Source: an uncultured Eubacteriales bacterium (GTDB lineage: Bacteria; Bacillota; Clostridia; Lachnospirales; Lachnospiraceae). From it: a stretch of DNA of 46,274 nucleotides. The stretch is from the NCBI GenBank assembly GCA_900315015.1, contig OMXJ01000023.1, positions 1 through 46,274 of the forward strand. Reading direction: 5' to 3'. This document shows, in pieces, positions 40,567 to 46,274 of the stretch. The notes beneath the pieces are model-generated. The model was not told where the DNA came from, did no database searches, and saw nothing but the letters and a program-made list of their open reading frames with translations. Every line of letters begins with the position of its first letter. The stretch's first letter is position 1. The position numbers and the translations under genes were made by a program.

Positions 40567-41856
40567 TCAAGGATTTAATAGCTCGTATAGAGGCTTTTTG
40601 ATTTTCTGCCTTGTGACCTCTACAATGCCAAGTGCCGTCATATCTACTACTGACGCCTTAACAGAGTCCTTTTTCAGCTCATCTGCAAGGGTCTTCATCA
40701 CCTTTTTATTATCTAAATCGCGGTTCATGTTTATGAAATCTATCATAATCATGCCGGATAAATTCCTGAGTCGAAGCTGGACCGCTATTTCTTTGCATGC
40801 CTCGATATTAATTGCAAGAACATTTTTATCCTTATTATTTTTATTGCTATTAATGGCCTTACCGGTATTTACATCTATCGATACTAGCGCCTCAGTCGGC
40901 TCTATTACTAAAGTTCCTCCAGATTTTAGCCAGACTCTTTTACCTAATGCCTCATTTATCGCATCACTTATTTTATATACCGAATCTAACGGGACGCTAG
41001 AATCATAAAAACGTAGTACTGATTTAACAAATTCCTTATCCCCGTTAATATTTAAAAGCATATATTCCATCAGTTCCTCATATATTACCTTATCATCGGT
41101 TACAATTTCAGATATCTCATTAAAATCAACATCTCTGACTGCTTCGATATAATCAGCTGATTTTTTATATAAGCATGTCTTAGAAGGCACTGTTTCAGAC
41201 TTTAAATATATTTCATAAAGCCTTTTGAACAGCACTTCTATATCTGAACTTACTTCCTCTACCTTTGCATCACCTGCATTGGTCCTGATTATAAAGGATA
41301 CATGACCATTTATGATTTCAAATAGCTTTTCATTAATGGATTTAAGCTCGGTAAGCATTGCTTCAATTCTGACCCTTGCAGCATTTTTAAGGTCTTCTCT
41401 TTTTTGAACATCTTCAATTTTTAGAGACACGCCTATTCTTAGATCCTTATTTTCTTTTGCATAGTTGAGCGCTATCACAACATACCTTCCGGTGAGCTCA
41501 ATATTTTTACTAACGTAAGGAACCTTTGTCTTTATATTTTCACGCTTTACCTGAACAACAATTTCCTGCTCATTTTTAAGCTCCTTATCCGTCTCCTCAA
41601 AGGGCAGATAGCATTCAGTTGCAAAGCCGATATCTACAAAGGCTGCCTTTATATTCTTTACTACATTCTTCACCCTGCATTTATAGATATTGCCAAGGAT
41701 ACCGCTTCCTAAAGCAGCATCCTCACTAAAGGGCTCAAGACTTATTTCCCTTATACGCTCATCAGAATAAAAAGCAGTAATAACGTCTATGTTATTACTG
41801 CTTTTATTATTATTTAAAACGTTAATATTCCTAGTTAAAATTAATTTATTATTCAT
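40567..41856 (-). CDS. rng: Ribonuclease E/G family protein
   Basis: 429 residues. An N-terminal S1 RNA-binding domain (about 48-125: GSGILGNIYKCRVKNVVKNI, then AAFVDIGFATECYLPF) precedes the RNase H-like and catalytic parts. The metal-binding aspartates are D328 (VSIDVNTGKA) and D373 (MIDFINM). RNase G-type enzymes cut single-stranded AU-rich RNA and mature 16S rRNA ends. The chain ends at GIVEVTRQKIKKPLYELLNP, where longer relatives continue into a Cys-x-x-Cys zinc-link used for oligomerisation. That motif is missing here. The start overlaps the end of the BlaI-like gene by eight bases (ATGAATAA), so translation is coupled. The other usual neighbour, the TIGR03960 pair, lies 2.6 kb away. 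Confidence 0.94.
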   Translation of the reverse strand: MNNKLILTRNINVLNNNKSSNNIDVITAFYSDERIREISLEPFSEDAALGSGILGNIYKCRVKNVVKNIKAAFVDIGFATECYLPFEETDKELKNEQEIVVQVKRENIKTKVPYVSKNIELTGRYVVIALNYAKENKDLRIGVSLKIEDVQKREDLKNAARVRIEAMLTELKSINEKLFEIINGHVSFIIRTNAGDAKVEEVSSDIEVLFKRLYEIYLKSETVPSKTCLYKKSADYIEAVRDVDFNEISEIVTDDKVIYEELMEYMLLNINGDKEFVKSVLRFYDSSVPLDSVYKISDAINEALGKRVWLKSGGTLVIEPTEALVSIDVNTGKAINSNKNNKDKNVLAINIEACKEIAVQLRLRNLSGMIMIDFINMNRDLDNKKVMKTLADELKKDSVKASVVDMTALGIVEVTRQKIKKPLYELLNP

Positions 41857-42211
41857 TGTTTTTAATTATCTGCTTTAATAATTTAATATCGTCGTTTGAA
41901 AATTCCTGCTTGCCAAGATAATCACTTATAAATTCTGAAAGCTTATTGTCGTAGAAATGATATATAAGCTCTTCTGTGGCACTCTGCTGGATTTCCTGCT
42001 TGGAAATAAGAGCAGAACAAATAAAACCAGGCTCAGTTCTAAGAATTGCCTTCTTATCAATAAGCCTTTTTATTACAGTATAGGTAGTATTCTTTTCCCA
42101 GCCAACATAATCCTTGATGATCTTAGCTATATCCTTCGCTGCAAGAGATTTATTAGACCAAAGCAGCTCCATGATATTAAGCTCACCCTCGTGCAACTTA
42201 ATTTTTTCCAT
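41849..42211 (-). CDS. BlaI/MecI/CopY-family transcriptional repressor
   Basis: 120 residues, a winged-helix dimeric repressor of the BlaI/MecI class. Landmarks are LHEGELNIMELLWSNKSLAA, then WEKNTTYTVIKRLIDKKAIL (recognition helix and wing) and the C-terminal dimerisation helices. BlaI-type repressors are normally partnered with a BlaR1-type M56 sensor protease that cuts them. Here no M56 gene follows; the gene overlaps an RNase G-like gene by eight bases instead. No TACA-N2-TGTA operator is evident in the leader. The ribosome site is weak (GGGG at a distance). The signal it answers to is unknown. Confidence 0.93.
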   Translation of the reverse strand: MEKIKLHEGELNIMELLWSNKSLAAKDIAKIIKDYVGWEKNTTYTVIKRLIDKKAILRTEPGFICSALISKQEIQQSATEELIYHFYDNKLSEFISDYLGKQEFSNDDIKLLKQIIKNNE

Positions 42212-42284
42212 AGACCGATTACCCCATTCCTCTTAACATTGCTAAATAATTTAAACATTTCCGTAACTTATCTGCAACATTCTT

Positions 42285-42313
42285 ATCTTATAATAAATTC
42301 TTCAAATTGTCAA
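42285..42313 (-). promoter_or_regulatory. Promoter of the blaI-like/rng unit
   Basis: On the - strand a perfect TTGACA, 17 bases, then TAAGAT; TATAAG at a 15-base spacing is an alternative. The start codon is about 73 bases downstream. Confidence 0.6.
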
Positions 42314-42352
42314 GTATTTAGAAATAAATGGCCTGTCAATTTAAAAAAAATA

Positions 42353-42388
42353 ATGCTCCATCAATTATGAGAATAATCAATGGAGCAT
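42353..42388 (-). terminator. Terminator of the LRR protein gene
   Basis: ATGCTCCAT and ATGGAGCAT pair perfectly, with partial pairing further in. On the - strand an eight-base T run follows shortly. Confidence 0.8.
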
Positions 42389-42429
42389 ATTTTTAATCCT
42401 AAATCTTAAGCAAAAGCTATAAGTCTAAA

Positions 42430-43974
42430 TTAGAATGACTTAAATGTTGAGTGCTTGCTGATACCCTTATTGTTGTAGATAAGGAACTGCTGATATGTCT
42501 CAAGCTTTGCCTTTGGAACTCTTACAGTGATCTCAACAGGTGTTCCCTCGAAAGCATCATTAGCAACATTGTCTGTTGTAAGCTTTGTTGTCTTGATTGT
42601 AAGAGTTGTAAGGTTTGAACATGTAAATGCGTTAGCACCGATCTTACTAACCTTTGAAGGAATTGTTGCAGCCTTAAGGGCATTACATCCTGAGAATGCG
42701 CTTGCACCGATTGATGTAAGTGCTGCAGAGAATGAAACCTTTGTAAGTGCTGTATCGCCAGCAAATGCACTATCACCGATTGTCTTTACCTTTGAAGGAA
42801 TTGTAATAGATGTAAGTGCAGTACAATTTGAAAATGCATTCTTTGCAATTGATGTAAGTGTTGATGGAAGCTTGATTGATGCAATTGATGAACAGCTGCT
42901 GAATGCACCGTTACCAACTGATGTTAACTTACCGCTAATAGTAACATTCTTAAGACTCTTACATCCGAAGAATACATGTGTTTCAAGCTTTGTAATCTTT
43001 GATGGAACATTGATTGATTTAAGTGACTCACATGCCTGGAATGCGCTTGCTCCAAGATATGTAAGTGTAGCAGGGAGCTTAATGTTGTCAAGTGCTACAC
43101 AGTTATTGAAAGCATACTTTCCAATTGATGTAACCTTTGAAGGAATGTTGATTGATGTAAGTGATGTACATCCCTCGAATGCTCTTGAGTAGATCTTTGT
43201 AACCTTGCTCTTAAGAGTAACATTCTTAAGTGATGAACAGCTCTTGAAAGCCTTTGTTCCGATTATCTGAACGTTTGAAGAAATACCTGATACTTCCTTA
43301 AGTGAAATAGCACCTGAAAGGAACTCGTTAGGAATCTTTGAGTAGCTGCCTGCGAACTGGAAAGTTGTGATACCGATACATCCTCTGAATGCTGCAGCGC
43401 CAAGCTTTCTGATTGACTTAGTAAGCTCAACTGTCTTAACAGATACGCAGTTCTCGAAAGCGGACTCGCCGATTGTCTTTACATTGTATGGAAGGACAAT
43501 ACCCTTGCTCTTTTCAAGACCTAAGTTTGTAAGTGCTGTACAATCAAGGAATGCCTTCTCGCCAATTGTTGTAACTAGACTGTTAGGTGCAAAAATGACT
43601 GTCTCAAGCTTCTTGTCGCCTGCAAATGCACTTGCACCGATTGTTGTTAAATAGTATGGGAATGTAACAGTTACAAGTCTGTCATTATCCGCGAATGCGA
43701 AATCACCGATCTTTGTAACCTTGTACTTCTTTCCCGCTTCATCAATCATGAATGCTGGGATTACTAAACTTGTTTTAGTACCATCAGCATAACCAACGAC
43801 TGTTGCATCGCCGTTTACGATAATGTACTTGAAGTCCTTGTACTCTTCACGTGAATCGTAAAGAACCGCATCTTCAGCCTTGGCAACTACAGAATTCGCA
43901 TTTAATGCAAAAACTGAAGTAAATACCATGACAAGTGCTAATAAAGCACCAAATAACTTTGTTACCTTCTTCAT
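42430..43974 (-). CDS. Secreted leucine-rich-repeat (BspA/LRR_5-type) surface protein
   Basis: 514 residues. A Sec signal peptide (FGALLALVMVFTSVFALNAN) is followed by a mature chain made almost wholly of 22-24-residue BspA-type repeats from about 75 to 480. The core is GxxAFxxCxxLxxIxxPxxxTxIG, seen for example in IPSKVTSIGKYAFNNCVALD and LPSTLTSIAKNAFSNC. About 16 repeats are present. Such proteins mediate adhesion or carbohydrate and protein binding at the cell surface. No LPXTG, SLH or other anchor is seen at the C-terminus (NNKGISKHSTFKSF), so it is probably released or held loosely. AAAGGAG fixes the start, and a strong promoter and leader hairpins precede it. Confidence 0.95.
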   Translation of the reverse strand: MKKVTKLFGALLALVMVFTSVFALNANSVVAKAEDAVLYDSREEYKDFKYIIVNGDATVVGYADGTKTSLVIPAFMIDEAGKKYKVTKIGDFAFADNDRLVTVTFPYYLTTIGASAFAGDKKLETVIFAPNSLVTTIGEKAFLDCTALTNLGLEKSKGIVLPYNVKTIGESAFENCVSVKTVELTKSIRKLGAAAFRGCIGITTFQFAGSYSKIPNEFLSGAISLKEVSGISSNVQIIGTKAFKSCSSLKNVTLKSKVTKIYSRAFEGCTSLTSINIPSKVTSIGKYAFNNCVALDNIKLPATLTYLGASAFQACESLKSINVPSKITKLETHVFFGCKSLKNVTISGKLTSVGNGAFSSCSSIASIKLPSTLTSIAKNAFSNCTALTSITIPSKVKTIGDSAFAGDTALTKVSFSAALTSIGASAFSGCNALKAATIPSKVSKIGANAFTCSNLTTLTIKTTKLTTDNVANDAFEGTPVEITVRVPKAKLETYQQFLIYNNKGISKHSTFKSF

Positions 43975-43987
43975 ATAAAGTCTCCTT

Positions 43988-44037
43988 TGTTTTATTTACA
44001 TAAAGTCTCACCCTTATCGGCCTGGACTTTTATGTCA
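43988..44037 (-). promoter_or_regulatory. Leader stem-loop of the LRR gene
   Basis: CATAAAGTC and GACTTTTATG flank a loop containing CACCCTTATCGGCCTG. The stem lies between the start site and the ribosome site and includes a direct repeat of GACTTTAT, which also occurs at the start codon. Confidence 0.45.
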
Positions 44038-44046
44038 TGTTGTTTA

Positions 44047-44061
44047 AGGCAAAATTTGCCT
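44047..44061. promoter_or_regulatory. Perfect palindrome just downstream of the LRR promoter
   Basis: AGGCAAA-A-TTTGCCT, seven-base arms, falling roughly at +10 to +24 of the predicted transcript. It could be an operator or a 5' protective hairpin. Confidence 0.5.
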
Positions 44062-44076
44062 ATCACTACATTTAAG

Positions 44077-44104
44077 ATTATATACAAAAACAAAATAATT
44101 TCAA
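44077..44104 (-). promoter_or_regulatory. Promoter of the LRR protein gene
   Basis: On the - strand TTGAAA, 16 bases, then a perfect TATAAT, about 100 bases before the start codon. Confidence 0.65.
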
Positions 44105-44150
44105 GCACTTTTTATTATAAAATCTTTTGAAATGTTATAAACAAATAACA

Positions 44151-44173
44151 AGGAACGAATTATACTCGTTCCT
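44151..44173 (-). terminator. Terminator-like hairpin after the 201-residue gene
   Basis: AGGAACGA and TCGTTCCT form an eight-base perfect stem with a seven-base loop. The T tract on the - strand is interrupted, so strength is uncertain. Confidence 0.55.
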
Positions 44174-44257
44174 CGTCATCTAAAGTATCTTTTAATTAAG
44201 TTATAATTGTACTTTTTTAGATTTACTTTCTACTATTTAGAGCTTTTATCAAGCCAA

Positions 44258-44863
44258 TCAGTCATCGATTGGAAGCTTTTCATTTACAGTATAAAGATAG
44301 ATCTTATTTGCTGTAGCACCTGATGGTTTCTTGTTGATATAACTTGTAAGAGTATTGTCATAATTTCTGCCGGACTCCTCGATGATTGTATCGATTGCAT
44401 CTGAGAATTCGAAGGCTGAACCCTCACCGACAAATAAGATGAATGCCTTCTTTGCATTTCTGAGCTTATCTGCTGCCTGAGCAACCATCTGCTTAGAAGC
44501 TACATCTAGGTCTCTAAGTGTATAGTAGTAAGTCGAGAACTCACCATACTTTGTTTCATGATATAAAAGAACAAGGTCAGAGTTCTTAAGACCTGAACTT
44601 TCTGAGTTATTAGCTGTTGCAAGTATACCATAAAGATATTCCTCTACATTATATACAAATACATAATCGTTCTGAGATGGGAACATCATTTCCTTATGGT
44701 AATTGATGATTACCTGAAGCTGATTCTCACTAAGAACTGTGAAAACCATATCATATTCAGTTTCCTTATTGATTTCCTTGATGTCATTGTAATAATCGAC
44801 ATTCTTAAAATTAAATCTGTATTTCTCCTTGCTTATTATTGCAAATGATAAATTCTCGTACAT
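44258..44863 (-). CDS. Hypothetical protein, soluble
   Basis: 201 residues, mixed alpha/beta, acidic, with no signal peptide or membrane segment. It starts MYENLSFAIISKEKYRFNFK. Segments such as YDMVFTVLSENQLQVIIN and KNAKKAFILFVGEGS-like sequence (read KKAFILFVGEGSAFEFSDAI) alternate strands and helices in a Rossmann-like order, with a small GEGS loop near residue 148. No family is recognised. It stands alone between the LRR gene's promoter and the DegV gene, with its own terminator-like hairpin. An AGGTA site is placed before the ATG, and TATAAT occurs in the upstream gap near 44985. Confidence 0.78.
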   Translation of the reverse strand: MYENLSFAIISKEKYRFNFKNVDYYNDIKEINKETEYDMVFTVLSENQLQVIINYHKEMMFPSQNDYVFVYNVEEYLYGILATANNSESSGLKNSDLVLLYHETKYGEFSTYYYTLRDLDVASKQMVAQAADKLRNAKKAFILFVGEGSAFEFSDAIDTIIEESGRNYDNTLTSYINKKPSGATANKIYLYTVNEKLPIDD

Positions 44864-45111
44864 TCAAAAGTACCTCTTTCCTTATTATTTTAAAAATACC
44901 CCATTAGAGCTGATATATTCCCTTTTTTCCTTCAAAAGAATAAGAAATTGCTACTAGCATGAATATATATAGCGTACGATAGTATTATAACACAAAGCCG
45001 CCAAAAAGTATACATATTTTTCATTATTTCCAAAAAATTTATACAAACTTTGAAAAGTAATTTCCTTTAAAATACGTATATTAAAAAACGACATTTTCTA
45101 AAGTGCAAGAA

Positions 45112-45999
45112 TCAACTAAAAGCGCAAGGAGTTTCAATTCTCTTTGACTGAGCAATTGCAAGCGCACCAGGTCCTATATGACAGGCTACGCTTAAAGAAA
45201 GCGGCGCAACAGTAATCTCTTCACCCGGGAAGGATTCCTTTACCTCTTCTATCCATCTGTTTACCGGATCCATATCTATTCCGCTATAAGATACCTCAAT
45301 ATGTACAGGACTTGCGATGCCGGTATTGCCATACCACTCATCAATATTCTTATGAAGAGCATCAAGCATTACCTTTTTACCGGCCTTTGTATTTCTTGCC
45401 TTTGAGAAAGCATCAAGCTTCTCGCCTTGAATCTGAAGAACCGGCTTAAGACCAAGAATTGTACCAATTGCAGCAGCAGTTGGTGTAATTCTTCCGCCCT
45501 TCTTTAAGTATTTAAGGGTGTCGAGCATTATATAGATCTGAGACTCAGGTCCCTCCTTTAGAAGTCTTGCCTTTATTTCCTCTGCGCTCATTCCATCCTC
45601 TATCATCTTAGCTGCATCTCTGATGCAGGCTATCATGGTAACAGAAATTCTATGATTATCAACTACCTGAACTCTTCCATCATAATCAGCTGCAAGCATG
45701 GTTGCAGTTGCGCAGGCACCTGAAAGGCCTGAAGACATAGGAATATGAATTACTGACTCATAATCCTTTAATAGAGCATCCCATGTATCAAGAACATCTG
45801 CCGGCTTAGGCTGAGAGGTTGAAACATCGGCATTTTCCTCAAGTGCCTTATAAAACTCCTGTGGACCAAAATCAATGCCCTCATAATGAGTTTCTCCATT
45901 TACCATAAATGGCATCGGAATAACTTTAACTCCAAGCTTTTCAGCTTCCTTTGGATCTAATCCTGCATTAGTATCTGTAACAATCGCAATTTTACTCAC
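45112..45999 (-). CDS. DegV-family fatty-acid-binding protein
   Basis: 295 residues. The pattern IAIVTDTNAGLDPKEAEKLG, VKVIPMPFMVNGETHYEG, then TSQPKPADVLDTW and VIHIPMSSGLSGACATATM marks the DegV (FakB-like) family. These bind a fatty acid buried between two domains and present it to the kinase FakA. The C-terminal half shows LKYLKKGGRITPTAAAIG and ILGLKPVLQIQGEKLDAFSK. The start is a GTG at 45999 with GGAG eight bases upstream; no in-frame ATG is better. It has a near-consensus promoter. No FakA/DhaK-like kinase gene is in the window. Role in phospholipid synthesis is inferred from the family. Confidence 0.95.
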   Translation of the reverse strand: MSKIAIVTDTNAGLDPKEAEKLGVKVIPMPFMVNGETHYEGIDFGPQEFYKALEENADVSTSQPKPADVLDTWDALLKDYESVIHIPMSSGLSGACATATMLAADYDGRVQVVDNHRISVTMIACIRDAAKMIEDGMSAEEIKARLLKEGPESQIYIMLDTLKYLKKGGRITPTAAAIGTILGLKPVLQIQGEKLDAFSKARNTKAGKKVMLDALHKNIDEWYGNTGIASPVHIEVSYSGIDMDPVNRWIEEVKESFPGEEITVAPLSLSVACHIGPGALAIAQSKRIETPCAFS

Positions 46000-46055
46000 T
46001 TTTACATCTCCATTCGAAAGTTATTGATATATTTTTTTCATTTCTACATTTTGTT

Positions 46056-46084
46056 ATTCTACAATAAAAAAGTCTTAAAGTCAA
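46056..46084 (-). promoter_or_regulatory. Promoter of the DegV-family gene
   Basis: On the - strand TTGACT, exactly 17 bases, then TAGAAT, about 55 bases before the GTG start. Confidence 0.7.
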
Positions 46085-46274
46085 GTGTTTTCAATGGTTT
46101 GAGGTACTTTTGCCATGGTAGTAAATACCCCCTTACGCGGTTTTGAAAACTAAATCTACCATTATTTTTTACAATCCCTAAAGTCGTAAATTAGTTACTC
46201 AAAACGTTTATTTACTCGTTTTCGTCTCTTTACAAGAGTTACAAAGTCTCGAAAATTCTAGTGTTTTGGCACTT
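46085..46274. other. Right-edge noncoding stretch
   Basis: No ORF of useful length and no RNA gene is seen in the last 190 bases. It is AT-rich; the neighbouring gene must begin or end beyond the edge. Confidence 0.5.

Noticed and set aside
42527-43192. 221-codon + strand ORF opposite the LRR gene
   Set aside because: It is the antisense reading of the leucine-rich repeats and inherits their periodicity.

Overview
The window reads as a chromosomal segment of a low-GC Gram-positive anaerobe, most likely a Lachnospiraceae-type Clostridia (Butyrivibrio/Roseburia/Eubacterium-like). This rests on AT-rich DNA with strong AGGAGG-type ribosome sites, lipoproteins with Gram-positive lipoboxes, an LCP-family wall protein, a DUF4250 protein, the paired TIGR03960/TIGR03936 radical-SAM proteins, a TM1266-type regulator and a BspA-like leucine-rich-repeat surface protein. 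Genus assignment is inference. No rRNA, tRNA or CRISPR array was found.

Layout. (1) Bases 1-1660, + strand: decayed remains of a toxin-tail/immunity-like locus with several frame lesions, closed by a terminator. (2) 1800-4567, + strand: a DUF4250 protein, then gpmI (phosphoglycerate mutase) with a small unknown gene behind it. From about 4600 to the right edge every confident gene is on the - strand. (3) 4685-8831: a tyrosine recombinase whose Ser/Asp tail dissolves into a 58-bp tandem repeat, a 500-base gap, an autocleaving HTH-S24 repressor, and two lipoproteins with duplicated leaders. (4) 8962-15430: a tightly packed five-gene run (membrane protein, Rossmann-like protein, Asn/Thr-repeat protein, CotH-kinase lipoprotein, YlmH S4 protein) behind one strong promoter. 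(5) 15539-21441: a sugar-uptake locus (binding protein, two permeases, a YesL/DUF624 membrane protein, a LacI regulator) with operator-like palindromes on its promoter and no ATPase or hydrolase. (6) 21700-28059: 36-bp noncoding tandem repeats, then a zinc-ribbon membrane protein, a cell-wall amidase and an LCP protein. (7) 28288-31899: an orphan TM1266-like protein and a FecBCD-type metal/siderophore/B12 importer bracketed by two directly repeated IS200/IS605-end-like sequences. (8) 32229-37946: an SGYG-repeat SseB-domain protein, then trmO, DUF2344 and a B12-binding radical SAM gene. (9) 38027-45999: a zinc-ribbon protein, tyrS, an RNase G-like gene overlapping a BlaI-type regulator, an LRR surface protein, an unknown protein and a DegV protein.

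Common threads are envelope biology (lipoproteins, amidase, LCP, LRR protein, CotH) and unusually many short tandem repeats: 34, 36, 39, 57, 58 and 60 bp, some inside genes and some beside them. The likeliest under-described items are the CotH/YlmH five-gene operon, the SGYG-repeat/SseB protein and the IS-end-bracketed importer.
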